Shown: positions 24,417 to 32,058 of the stretch, piece by piece
Layout of the letters: each line of letters begins with the position of its first letter
How positions within the stretch are numbered: position 1 is the first letter of the stretch
NCBI GenBank assembly: GCA_002877915.1
Contig: PNJE01000029.1
Span: 1 to 33,544 of the forward strand
From: Candidatus Aminicenantota bacterium
Lineage (GTDB): Bacteria > Acidobacteriota > Aminicenantia > Aminicenantales > Saccharicenantaceae
Reading direction: 5' to 3'
Length of the DNA stretch: 33,544 nt
The notes under the pieces: generated by a model
Told to the model about the DNA's origin: nothing
The model's input: only the letters and a program-made list of their open reading frames with translations
Database searches by the model: none
Position numbers and translations under genes: made by a program

Positions 24417-24445
24417 TTGAAAAATTTAATCCTATAAGTTAATAT
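24417..24445 (+). promoter_or_regulatory. Probable promoter of tRNA-Arg
   Basis: TTGAAA (24417-24422), a 17-bp spacer and TAATAT (24440-24445, 4 of 6) precede the tRNA by about 27 bases, with transcription predicted near 24452. The match is moderate, but placement is typical for a tRNA gene. Confidence 0.4.
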
Positions 24446-24472
24446 TTATGCAGTTTTATAAAAGCCATAAGG

Positions 24473-24546
<74 letters not shown>

Positions 24547-24661
24547 TTTGTTATTATTGCTTTTAGCCAAGTTTAAATCTATCTTTGAGATTTTTAAAAT
24601 CAAAATTTGCTTGAATATGGAGCTATTAATAGCCCGAGTGCAGAAAGTCCCGAAAAGACGG

Positions 24662-25504
24662 ATGAAAAATTCTATTTTCAAGGCTATTTTGCTTTTGGGA
24701 TTGCCCGGGGCAGGGAAGACTCCTTTTGGTGATTTCCTCGAGAAGAAAATAATCTACGGCCATCACCTGCATCATTTTGATTTTGGGCGGGAATTGCGAG
24801 CCATTTTAAAGAATTTCCAATTGAGGGAGAAGAATAATCCAGGTTTTTCACTGGCTAAGGAAATTGAAAGTTCAGCTTCCGACAGAAAAAATTTAAGCCC
24901 ACCGATTCCCAGAAGTAAACCTGGACATAACTCTCGTTCAGAAGATCTCCTGAAGAGTTCGTCTGCCCGAAATACCCAGGAAACCGACTTTTTAGCCGGG
25001 ACTCCATTTAATCTTCCATTTGAAAATTATTTTAGCCTCAGCGAAATTGAACGGCTTCGATTGTCTGTTGAATCAGGCACATTGTTTGAGGAAGAAGATA
25101 AAGAATTAGTTAAAAAAATTTTCCATTATTATCTTCAAACTCATCAGGTTTTGCCTGAAGATTGGTTGGTTTTAAATGGATTGCCCCGTCACGTTGGCCA
25201 GGTAAATTGGCTTCGGGGATTGGTTGATCTCAGGCTGGTTTTGTACTTAGTCTGCTCTGAAGAGGTAGCTAGGAAGCGCCTGGCCGCTAATCTCGATGGC
25301 GAACGATCTGAGCGAATGGATGACCGTAGCGATATAATCAGCCGTCGACACCAGATTTATCGGGAAAGAACCGAGCCTTTGGTTGGTTTCTTCAACCAGA
25401 GGGGAATTCCAGTAGTAGAATTGAAGGTTGAGGAAAACACCCGCCCAGAAGAGCTCTGGGTTAGCCTCCAGCAGACCAAAGCTCTGGAAAAGATTAAGCA
25501 GTAA
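24662..25504 (+). CDS. Adenylate-kinase-like P-loop nucleotide kinase with large insert
   Basis: The frame opens just after the tRNA, but recognisable sequence starts at the ATG at 24662 (280 residues; weak ribosome site AAGACGG; an ATG at 24617 is an alternative). The P-loop is GLPGAGKT (13-20). FGRELRAIL (41-49) and VESGTLFEEEDKELV (136-150) match the two halves of the adenylate kinase NMP-binding region, LNGLPRHVGQV (171-181) matches the DGFPRT motif, and ERMDDRSDIISRRHQIYRE (217-235) matches the RxDD segment after the lid. The lid itself is nearly absent. A polar, low-complexity insert of about 70 residues (55-125) splits the NMP region. Canonical GPPGxGKGT is changed to KTPF. Substrate could differ from AMP. 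It is not the housekeeping Adk in appearance. Confidence 0.72.
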   Translation: MKNSIFKAILLLGLPGAGKTPFGDFLEKKIIYGHHLHHFDFGRELRAILKNFQLREKNNPGFSLAKEIESSASDRKNLSPPIPRSKPGHNSRSEDLLKSSSARNTQETDFLAGTPFNLPFENYFSLSEIERLRLSVESGTLFEEEDKELVKKIFHYYLQTHQVLPEDWLVLNGLPRHVGQVNWLRGLVDLRLVLYLVCSEEVARKRLAANLDGERSERMDDRSDIISRRHQIYRERTEPLVGFFNQRGIPVVELKVEENTRPEELWVSLQQTKALEKIKQ

Positions 25505-25575
25505 GAAAAAATTTTTTGAAAAAGGCTAAAAAAGTTTCCAGAAATAATTGTGTTAACTAAGCTTCGACCATTATT

Positions 25576-26919
25576 TTAATCTATCAATTTTCTGGCTTCG
25601 AGATAAAAACGTTTTTCCCAGGCTTCGCCCAGCGAAAAAGTCTTCCTGGGAAGCGCACCGTCTAAAATTACTGTTCGGAAAAATTCATTCTTGTCCATGG
25701 CTGGCAGGTAAAAGCCGATGCTCCTTTCTTTTTTCTTTATTATGTTAATTAGGGAATCATCACCGTGAACGTAATCGACACCGGAAGCGGCCTTTTTCTG
25801 AAGGTAATCATCCAGGAAATTCTGGAGTGTTCCCACCGTCAGATTGTAAACGGGTTGCAGAAAGCGAACTGATTTATAGGAATCCTTATAAATTATTCCA
25901 GCCACCTGCTCATTTTTTTTCTTGGAATTTACCTCCGACCGGAGCTGTTCAAAGGAATGGTGTTCTTTGATTTGAACCGCGCCGTTAAAAAAGTCCTCAA
26001 AATCCTTTTCGAAGCCTTCCGGGACTATCACCTCAAATAATACTCGATGAATAGGCTCAAATACTAAGGACTCGTCATGCAGATTAACCACCTCCACCAG
26101 GGCATAGCGAAGCGGAGAGTTTTGGAGCTGTCTCGAGTCCTTGAGGTTATTCTTGACTTTTTCCCAGATAGTTTTAGCGGTTGCCAGGGAATGATTGCCA
26201 TCCCCCATGGCAAATAGCAAAGGCGGTGTTCCTTCAGGTAAGTTATATTTCTGGCAGAACTTTTCTGTCTGAACCAAATTTTCCAACCCGTTGATAATCA
26301 TTTTTTCTACCCGGGGTTGATTTACCAAATAGCCAGAAACTCGTCCAGAATCAAACATCAGATCAAAATCATAGAGCAGCTGAAATTCATTTTTATGATC
26401 AGTAACCGGGCCAATAACCGAATTGGTCTCATCATCAATCAGGATCATAATGTGCGGAACTTCTAAAGCGGCACCTTCCCGGATTTTTACCCTGGGCGGA
26501 ATCCGATCGAGAATAGTGCCTTCAGTCGCCCGGATTAAGCTGCTGGCCCCAGGTTGGTAATCATATTTTTCCAGGTCCACCGCCAGCAGTAATCCTTTTC
26601 GAATCCCATGGGCGGTTTCTCTTTCGACGTAGACGGGTCCTTCTACCGAGCGAAAAATGCCCCGGGATAAGTATTCTTTCATGGTGGCTTGGATTTTGGC
26701 GATTCTGATTTCTTTATCGGGAGCATTTAGATATACTTCTGGGTAGATAAGATGAAGGGTAGAAGGGGAGGACCCAACAAAATTTTCTACCTTTTGCCAG
26801 TATTCTGGCTCAGAAGTGTATTGATCGCAGGCGATTACTGCCCATCGGATTAGATCAATTCCTTCAACTGGAAGCAAGATTTCGGGGAGGCCGATAGCTA
26901 TCGAATCAAAAACTCTCAT
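25576..26919 (-). CDS. DUF1015 family protein
   Basis: The frame could start at 26943, but the ATG at 26919 has an AAAGGA site and begins MRVFDSIAIGLPEILLPVEG, giving 447 residues. The protein matches the DUF1015 family: RWAVIACDQYTSEPEYW near the start, LLLAVDLEKYDY, RATEGTILDRIPPRVKIREGA and LILIDDETNSV in the middle, and MGDGNHSLATAKTIWE (about 235-250), the most conserved motif, followed by a VEVVNLHDESLVFEPIHRVL stretch. The function of the family is unknown; it is often seen beside serine or phosphoglycerate metabolism genes, though not here. It is soluble with no signal. It has its own promoter (26960-26988), divergent from acyl-CoA dehydrogenase, and converges on the adenylate-kinase-like gene. 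Confidence 0.87.
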   Translation of the reverse strand: MRVFDSIAIGLPEILLPVEGIDLIRWAVIACDQYTSEPEYWQKVENFVGSSPSTLHLIYPEVYLNAPDKEIRIAKIQATMKEYLSRGIFRSVEGPVYVERETAHGIRKGLLLAVDLEKYDYQPGASSLIRATEGTILDRIPPRVKIREGAALEVPHIMILIDDETNSVIGPVTDHKNEFQLLYDFDLMFDSGRVSGYLVNQPRVEKMIINGLENLVQTEKFCQKYNLPEGTPPLLFAMGDGNHSLATAKTIWEKVKNNLKDSRQLQNSPLRYALVEVVNLHDESLVFEPIHRVLFEVIVPEGFEKDFEDFFNGAVQIKEHHSFEQLRSEVNSKKKNEQVAGIIYKDSYKSVRFLQPVYNLTVGTLQNFLDDYLQKKAASGVDYVHGDDSLINIIKKKERSIGFYLPAMDKNEFFRTVILDGALPRKTFSLGEAWEKRFYLEARKLID

Positions 26920-26959
26920 TTTATTAATCCTTTTTGATAACATTTATTATTAAAAACTT

Positions 26960-26988
26960 TTTATATAATAAGAGTCCGATTTTTTCAA
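26960..26988 (-). promoter_or_regulatory. Probable promoter of the DUF1015 gene
   Basis: On the minus strand, TTGAAA (26983-26988), a 17-bp spacer and TATAAA (26960-26965, 5 of 6) give a start near 26953 and a leader of about 35 bases to the ATG at 26919. Confidence 0.55.
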
Positions 26989-27036
26989 CCTGGACATTGG
27001 GGATGGAGTCGGAGAGGCCCGCAACAATCTAACCGG

Positions 27037-27065
27037 TTGACAAATTTAGGCTATTCCATTATAAA
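27037..27065 (+). promoter_or_regulatory. Sigma70-type promoter of the acyl-CoA dehydrogenase gene
   Basis: An exact TTGACA (27037-27042), a 17-bp spacer and TATAAA (27060-27065, 5 of 6) give a predicted start near 27072, with a leader of about 40 bases to the GTG start. Confidence 0.7.
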
Positions 27066-27113
27066 AGCTCCATATTTCAGACATTTTAAAATTTATTTCA
27101 AGAGAGGTGCTAA

Positions 27114-28268
27114 GTGATTGCTTTTGAGCTTACTGAAGAACAAAAAGCATTACAAGAAATGGCTCATTCTTTTGCTGAAAAAGAAATGAGACCCAAGGCG
27201 GCCTTTTATGACCGGGAAGAAAAATTCCCAGAAGAGGTCATGAAAAAAGCTTTTGAAGCTGGGTTTCTAACCTGTAATGTTCCAGTGGAATATGGCGGCG
27301 GTGGCTTATCTGATCTGGAGATGGCTATTATTTCTGAAGAGTTAGCCTGGGGCTGTGCTGGAATGTATACCACGATGATGGCTAATTCTCTGGCCTTTAC
27401 TCCGATAATTCTTTATGGAACTGAGGAACAGAAGAAAAAATTCTTAACCCCCTTTACCCAGAAAATGGCTTTTGCTTCATACTGCCTGACCGAAAGAGAA
27501 GCTGGATCTGATACCTCAGCCATAAAAACAATAGCCAGAAAAGATGGTACTGATTATATAATTAATGGTTCTAAATGCTTTATAACCAATGGGGGAGTGG
27601 CCAACCTCTATGTTATTTTTGCTAATGCTGCTCCAGAAAAAGGAGCCAGGGGAATTACTGCCTTCATTGTTCCACGCGAGACGCCCGGGATAACTATCGG
27701 AAAGATAGAAGACAAGATGGGTCACCGGGCTTCTAATACCGCTGAAATATTTTTAGAGGACGTTCGGGTGCCGGCTGAAAATATACTTGGCCGGGTGGGC
27801 CAGGGATTTTTAATTGCCATGCGGACATTCGATCGGACGAGGGCGGCAGTGGGGGCAGCCGGAGTTGGGCTTGCTCGGGCAGCCCTGGAGTATGCAATTG
27901 ATTATGCCAAAACCCGGGTTCAGTTTGGCCAGGCTATTGCCAATTTTCAGGCAATCGCTTTTAAAATTGCCCAGATGGCGATGGAAATTGAAGCCGCCAG
28001 GCTGCTCGTCTGGAAAGCTGCCTGGATGGTGGACCAGGGACTACCCTGTGGGTTGAATTCAGCTATGGCCAAATGCTTTGGTTCTGACCTGGCGATGAAA
28101 GCTTCTTTAGAGGCCCTTCAAATTTTTGGTGGCTATGGTTATATGAAAGATTACCCGATAGAAAAACTCGTTCGGGATGCCAAATTGCTTCAGATTTATG
28201 AGGGAACCAACGAAATCCAGAGGCTGGTAATTTCGAGAGAGGTAATTGGTCCAATTATAAAAAAGTAA
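27114..28268 (+). CDS. Acyl-CoA dehydrogenase
   Basis: The 384-residue protein is a standard acyl-CoA dehydrogenase: N-terminal helical domain (LTEEQKALQEMAHSFAEKEM), middle beta domain with the signature CLTEREAGSDTSAIKT (about 123-138) and ITNGGVANLYVIFA, then the C-terminal helical domain ending QIFGGYGYMKDYPIEKLVRDAKLLQIYEGTNEIQR. The glutamate in YEGTNEIQ (about 365) is the catalytic base position of short- and medium-chain enzymes. It forms enoyl-CoA using FAD and passes electrons to electron-transfer flavoprotein. Translation starts at GTG (27114) after AGAGAGG. The gene is monocistronic, with its own promoter and a terminator at 28295-28325. Etf and thiolase genes are not in the window, so chain-length and pathway (beta-oxidation, amino acid or glutaryl-type) remain open. 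Confidence 0.94.
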   Translation: MIAFELTEEQKALQEMAHSFAEKEMRPKAAFYDREEKFPEEVMKKAFEAGFLTCNVPVEYGGGGLSDLEMAIISEELAWGCAGMYTTMMANSLAFTPIILYGTEEQKKKFLTPFTQKMAFASYCLTEREAGSDTSAIKTIARKDGTDYIINGSKCFITNGGVANLYVIFANAAPEKGARGITAFIVPRETPGITIGKIEDKMGHRASNTAEIFLEDVRVPAENILGRVGQGFLIAMRTFDRTRAAVGAAGVGLARAALEYAIDYAKTRVQFGQAIANFQAIAFKIAQMAMEIEAARLLVWKAAWMVDQGLPCGLNSAMAKCFGSDLAMKASLEALQIFGGYGYMKDYPIEKLVRDAKLLQIYEGTNEIQRLVISREVIGPIIKK

Positions 28269-28294
28269 ACTGAACAAAATAAAAGGCTAAATAA

Positions 28295-28325
28295 AAAAAG
28301 GGGCAATTTTTTAGCCCCTTTTTTT
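28295..28325. terminator. Bidirectional rho-independent terminator
   Basis: AAAAAAGGGGC (28295-28305) and GCCCCTTTTTT (28315-28325) form an 11-bp stem with a 9-base loop. The A run on one side and the T run on the other let it end transcription from both directions. It sits between the convergent acyl-CoA dehydrogenase (+) and exbD (-) genes, 27 bases from each stop codon. Confidence 0.9.
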
Positions 28326-28351
28326 GCCATAACAAAGAATTAATTATTTGG

Positions 28352-28744
28352 TTATTCTTCGGTGAATTGCTCTGGAATAATCGCCAGAGTCTCAACTCCG
28401 GCTCCCTTGCAAATATCCATCACTTCCATTATCTTGCTGAAGGGGAGTTTGGAATCGGCCCGGATGAAAATTGTTTTATCCTGGCGGGCAGCATACAAAC
28501 GCCTTAATTCTTCCAACAACATCCTTAGTTCTAGAGGATTTCTCTGTATTTCCACCATATCATTTTTCTTTATGGTAAGAACGATAACATTAGGATCCTG
28601 ACTGCCCTTAGAGGTATCAGCTTGGACTTCAGGAAGTTTAACATCAATGCCCATCTGAACCATGGGAGTAATAACCATAAAAATAATCAATAAAACGAGT
28701 AGTACGTCGCACAGCGGAACGACATTGGGTTCAGCTTTCGCCAT
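28352..28744 (-). CDS. ExbD/TolR family biopolymer transport protein
   Basis: The 130-residue protein has one N-terminal membrane segment (about 11-28) with NVVPLCDVLLVLLIIFMV, including the conserved aspartate D13 of the proton channel. A periplasmic domain follows with VIVLTIKKNDMV, the DKTIFIRADSKLPFSKIMEVMD motif and the common C-terminal ALGII-like stretch (ETLAIIPE). ExbD/TolR works with ExbB/TolQ to couple proton flow to outer-membrane transport or envelope stability. No ExbB/TolQ, TonB or Tol partner is adjacent, which is unusual. It has its own consensus-like promoter, an AAGGAGG ribosome site and a terminator, so it is expressed alone. The gene may be an accessory ExbD serving a complex encoded elsewhere, or one half of a double-ExbD set. 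Confidence 0.92.
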   Translation of the reverse strand: MAKAEPNVVPLCDVLLVLLIIFMVITPMVQMGIDVKLPEVQADTSKGSQDPNVIVLTIKKNDMVEIQRNPLELRMLLEELRRLYAARQDKTIFIRADSKLPFSKIMEVMDICKGAGVETLAIIPEQFTEE

Positions 28745-28773
28745 AATGTCCTCCTTAATATCTTTAAGATGAA

Positions 28774-28802
28774 ATTCTATTTCAAATCGAAGCTTTTGTC
28801 AA
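28774..28802 (-). promoter_or_regulatory. Sigma70-type promoter of the exbD-like gene
   Basis: On the minus strand, an exact TTGACA (28797-28802), a 17-bp spacer and TAGAAT (28774-28779, 5 of 6) give a start near 28767 and a leader of about 23 bases. Confidence 0.7.
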
Positions 28803-28832
28803 ATAACTTTTCAATATTCCGTTTTAAAAATC

Positions 28833-29228
28833 CTATTGTAAAGTTTTCAGGGCTTTTTTATTATTGCTTGTCTTGAAAACAAGGAGGGTTCGGCCTGAAC
28901 CGGCTGAAGAACCATAAGAGTACTTGATATCAATCACAGCTCCACCAAGAAGAGCCCCAATTTCAGCTCCGACCCCAATGCGGTCAGCTACTTCGACTGT
29001 AATCACTTTGCTGATTCTTATTTTATAGCCAAGGGCTCTTAAGGCACTCTCGGCTTTTTCATTATCGGCAGTAACTAAATAGAAATGCCCTTTACCATCT
29101 TTAGATATAACACAGTAAGCTCTTAGATTGATTCCGGCATTGGCTAAGGTTCCCAGCACCCGACCAAAAATGCCGGGCTCATCAGGGGTGGTAACGTGAA
29201 GCTCGGTTTCTTCTCTTACAATATTCAC
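28833..29228 (-). CDS. ACT domain protein (tandem ACT)
   Basis: The 131 residues hold two ACT-like units. The first (about 6-68) has the typical DEPGIFGRVLGTLANAGINL turn-plus-helix and YLVTADNEKAESALRALGY. The second (about 72-131) begins VITVEVADRIGVGAEIGALLG and ends LLVFKTSNNKKALKTL. ACT pairs bind amino acids or similar small ligands and often regulate biosynthesis or act as stand-alone sensors. No enzyme domain is attached. Translation starts at GTG (29228) with an AAGGAG site. It faces away from the glutamine amidotransferase gene and has no close operon partner, so the ligand cannot be guessed. Confidence 0.87.
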   Translation of the reverse strand: MNIVREETELHVTTPDEPGIFGRVLGTLANAGINLRAYCVISKDGKGHFYLVTADNEKAESALRALGYKIRISKVITVEVADRIGVGAEIGALLGGAVIDIKYSYGSSAGSGRTLLVFKTSNNKKALKTLQ

Positions 29229-29384
29229 CTCGGTGTCTCCTTAAATTTATAAATCTATTTATTAATGCTGGGAATCATAAAAAATCAACTTACACTCAGA
29301 CATTCTCTTCTATCCAATCCTGTGATTCTATTAATGCTAAAATAGGTTATTAATTTTTTCCTATTATTATTACAAAATTTTCAG

Positions 29385-29390
29385 TATAAT
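29385..29390 (+). promoter_or_regulatory. Candidate -10 element of the amidotransferase gene
   Basis: A perfect TATAAT lies about 34 bases before the preferred ATG, but the -35 region at 16-18 bp upstream is only AT-rich (tattat) with no good match. A weak or activator-dependent promoter is possible. Confidence 0.3.
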
Positions 29391-29423
29391 TTCAACATAT
29401 TTTTATTGAAATGGGCAATTAAA

Positions 29424-30104
29424 ATGAAGAAATTGGCTATTGTAGACAATTCACTCTGGCCGGAAATTTACAATCCGGTTAAACATTGGACTTCCTGGAT
29501 TGATCTCCCCTACCAGGCGTTTCGAGCAGTTGAAGGCCAGTGGCCTTCTCTGGAGGAAGGCTATACCCATCTAATTATTACTGGTTCAGAGGCTTCCATT
29601 GTTGACCAGGATCCCTGGGTAATTCCTGAAATAGAGCTAATTCGGGAAGCGGTTAAAAGGGGATTAACCATTTTAGGTAGCTGCTATGGCCACCAGCTTT
29701 TGGCTCTGGCTTTAGCCGGTCCGAAAAGTGTAAGGAGAGCGGCCCAGCCAGAAATTGGCTGGATAGAAATAGAAGTATTAAAAGAAGATGAGCTATTTGG
29801 GCCAAAATCAAAGCTTTTTGTTTTTTCTTCTCACTATGATGAAGTTTATAACCTGGATGAAAAGCAGTTTGAAATCATTGCTCGAAGCAAGAAATGTCCG
29901 GTTCAGGCTTTCCGGCTCAAAGGGCACAAAGTCTGGGGTATCCAGGCCCATCCGGAAATAAAGCCCGGAGAAGCCAGAAAGCTGCTAACTGGGATGCTGG
30001 AAAAGAATTTTTCCAGTATTGATCTTATCAAAGAAGCCCTGAGTTCAGCCGGACGCGATTCAGGGTGGATAAAGCAGATCAGCCTTAATTTCGCCCGACT
30101 TTAA
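29424..30104 (+). CDS. Class I glutamine amidotransferase-like protein
   Basis: A TTG at 29406 opens the frame, but the ATG at 29424 starts the natural MKKLAIVDNS sequence, giving 226 residues; neither has a strong ribosome site. The GATase1 triad is visible: nucleophile C87 in LGSCYGHQLL, and AHPE (H176, E178) at the end of the fold. LIITGSEAS (about 50-58) is the oxyanion/ligand-loop region. It resembles the GuaA-like stand-alone amidotransferases (COG0518), which release ammonia from glutamine or hydrolyse gamma-glutamyl compounds. No synthetase domain is fused or adjacent. The divergent ACT gene may share the intergenic control region. The substrate is unknown. Confidence 0.85.
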   Translation: MKKLAIVDNSLWPEIYNPVKHWTSWIDLPYQAFRAVEGQWPSLEEGYTHLIITGSEASIVDQDPWVIPEIELIREAVKRGLTILGSCYGHQLLALALAGPKSVRRAAQPEIGWIEIEVLKEDELFGPKSKLFVFSSHYDEVYNLDEKQFEIIARSKKCPVQAFRLKGHKVWGIQAHPEIKPGEARKLLTGMLEKNFSSIDLIKEALSSAGRDSGWIKQISLNFARL

Positions 30105-30302
30105 AAACTTCAATCCTAAAGGCTTAAAAGCTCTACCGAATTATTTTTTGATTTATAAAGCTGGCCCCCCTCCATCTCGAAAATTATCGACCTATTAATC
30201 CTAATAGATTTAAAACCTAAAAAATTATAAATTCTGAAAATTATTTAAATACGAATTCGGCTTTAACTTATTGTAATAATAATAAGGTTATAAAAATTTT
30301 AC

Positions 30303-30332
30303 TTGACCAATAAAGGTTTAATGTTTTAGCAT
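30303..30332 (+). promoter_or_regulatory. Possible promoter of the first PKD protein gene
   Basis: TTGACC (30303-30308, 5 of 6), an 18-bp spacer and TAGCAT (30327-30332, 4 of 6) precede the ATG at 30362. It is weaker than the promoter of the second copy. A TAAAAT at 30332-30337 is an alternative -10 with poor spacing. Confidence 0.4.
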
Positions 30333-30361
30333 AAAATAAAGAAAATATTGGAGGTAGTGGG

Positions 30362-31828
30362 ATGAAAAGCAAAAATGCTTTGATTTGGGTTTCAGTATTT
30401 TTGGTTTTTTGCTTAGTTGCCAGTGCTTCAGCTGAAGTTAAGAAGATAAAATCAATCGGTCATTTTACCTTTGCCCGAGTTCGGGGGAAAATTCCAACTC
30501 CAGAAGTAATGAAAATGCTGGCTGACCGCTATGCCGGTGATATTAAATATGGCTTTGATCAGGCTGGCTATGGAGATATTTATTTGGCTTTTATCGAACA
30601 ACTTAAATCGGCTAAGTTCGAAGACACGACTTGGAATCCAGGAGAAACGGTAAAGTGGATGTTATTTCGATCTCATGGGAGAACCAAGGTAACTGGAGAG
30701 CTTGAATGGGCCGGAAAAAAGCCAGTGGAAGTTTTTGCGGTAAAAGTGAAGAAAGGTTTCAAAACTTATACCTTTATAATTCCCAAGCCATGCGGCAATA
30801 TTGCTTTGAAAAGTGAAGTGGAAGAGATTCCCGAAGCTATCTGCGCTCTTTCGGTTTCGCCGGCCAAAGCCAATATTAATGACCCAATCTCTGTGGATAT
30901 GAGTGCCAGTCAGTACGCTAAGAGTTTGAGAGTGGAGATTTACGATAAGCAAGGAAACAAAGTGGCCAGCAAGGATTTAACGCCGGGAGCGACCAAGTGG
31001 CAGACCAAGTTTGATAAGCCCGGCGAGTATTTATTTAAGGGTGTGGCGATTAATTTTGCTGATAAAGCCTCGGTTAATCCCTGCGAGGGCAAAGTTTATA
31101 TTAATTTCCCACCAATCGGCAAAGTTGTTCCGAACTGTTTATATTGTCGGGAGTATGTCGGTCGACCTTTGACCTTTGATGCTTCTGGCTCTTATGATCC
31201 GGATGGCGAAGTAACCAAGGTTTCTTTCGAATTGACCGACAGCCAGGGGCAGGTTGTTGATACTTACACGGCGGCTCAAAAACCTTTTATCTGGAAAAAG
31301 ACGCTTTACCGTAAAGGGAGCTATACAATTTCTGTGACTGCCTATGATAATGATGGAGCGGCTTCCAGTTCGACGCCTGATTCCCATAAGACCATCCAGG
31401 TAACCAGGAAGACTCTCTTTGTAACGACCGAGGTGGGACCGCTACTGGCTCATGGTTCTTCTTATACGGGATTTGTTTTTGCCAGGGCAGGAATGTTCTT
31501 GTGGCTAAATCCTGACCGGACAAGCCTGTCCTTTACCAGCGGAGCTGCTATGCCGACTAAAGGAGCTCCCTGGAAAGCAGCGATCAGTGCTAATCTTCTG
31601 GGTAACATTCATTTCGGACAGTTTTTCACCGGGCTCGGTGTTGGTTTTATGACCAAGGAAAGATCCGATCGTAAAGATGGAGTGGATGCATTAGTTCAAG
31701 TGGGTTGCAACCTTTCTTCTAACATTTATTTTAATATGTGGCAGTTATATTTCGAATTCAGAGTTCCGATCGGTCGCTCATTCACCGATTGCCACAAGTT
31801 TGCTCTCGGACTGAGATACAACTTCTAA
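30362..31828 (+). CDS. Secreted PKD-domain protein with barrel-like C-terminus, copy 1
   Basis: The 488 residues start with a Sec signal (hydrophobic 6-20, cleavage after SASA near 24). Next is a domain of unknown function (about 25-150, EVKKIKSIG start, with WAGKKPVEVFAVKV). An Ig/PKD-like unit (about 160-248, LSVSPAKANINDPISVDMS to VYINFPP) is followed by a clearer PKD repeat (about 250-348, LTFDASGSYDPDGEV to ISVTAYDNDG), which opens with CLYC. The last ~140 residues are beta-strand-rich with alternating residues (GPLLAHGSSY, LGVGFMTK, LYFEFRVPIG) and end LGLRYNF; the C-terminal phenylalanine is the outer-membrane signature. An outer-membrane barrel bearing periplasmic PKD domains is therefore likely. 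GGAGG lies close before the ATG. It is a tandem duplicate of the next gene. Confidence 0.8.
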   Translation: MKSKNALIWVSVFLVFCLVASASAEVKKIKSIGHFTFARVRGKIPTPEVMKMLADRYAGDIKYGFDQAGYGDIYLAFIEQLKSAKFEDTTWNPGETVKWMLFRSHGRTKVTGELEWAGKKPVEVFAVKVKKGFKTYTFIIPKPCGNIALKSEVEEIPEAICALSVSPAKANINDPISVDMSASQYAKSLRVEIYDKQGNKVASKDLTPGATKWQTKFDKPGEYLFKGVAINFADKASVNPCEGKVYINFPPIGKVVPNCLYCREYVGRPLTFDASGSYDPDGEVTKVSFELTDSQGQVVDTYTAAQKPFIWKKTLYRKGSYTISVTAYDNDGAASSSTPDSHKTIQVTRKTLFVTTEVGPLLAHGSSYTGFVFARAGMFLWLNPDRTSLSFTSGAAMPTKGAPWKAAISANLLGNIHFGQFFTGLGVGFMTKERSDRKDGVDALVQVGCNLSSNIYFNMWQLYFEFRVPIGRSFTDCHKFALGLRYNF

Positions 31829-31857
31829 TTTCTTTAGAAACAATTGATTAATTAAAT

Positions 31858-31883
31858 CAGGGTAATTAAGCCAGGTTGCCCTG
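31858..31883 (+). terminator. Stem-loop between the tandem PKD genes (weak terminator or attenuator candidate)
   Basis: CAGGGTAA (31858-31865) pairs with TTGCCCTG (31876-31883) over 8 bp, including one G-T pair, with a 10-base loop, 30 bp after the stop of copy 1. No good U run follows (agagttaatttt), so it may be partly terminating or simply stabilise the transcript. Confidence 0.35.
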
Positions 31884-31993
31884 AGAGTTAATTTTGCCAG
31901 CCTAATAAATCCCTGGTTGAATAGAAACATTTATCAAAATAACAGGAAAACCAAAAAAATAATAGTGGCAAAATAATAGTTGCCTTAATTTTC

Positions 31994-32022
31994 TTGACAA
32001 TTCCTAATTTTTCTTATTTAAT
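31994..32022 (+). promoter_or_regulatory. Sigma70-type promoter of the second PKD protein gene
   Basis: An exact TTGACA (31994-31999), a 17-bp spacer and TTTAAT (32017-32022, 5 of 6) give a start near 32029 and a leader of about 30 bases. It has the same -35 and -10 hexamers and spacer as the aminotransferase promoter at 11200-11228. Confidence 0.7.
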
Positions 32023-32058
32023 TAAGAAGTCAATGAAAGAGAAATGGAGGTAAGGCTC

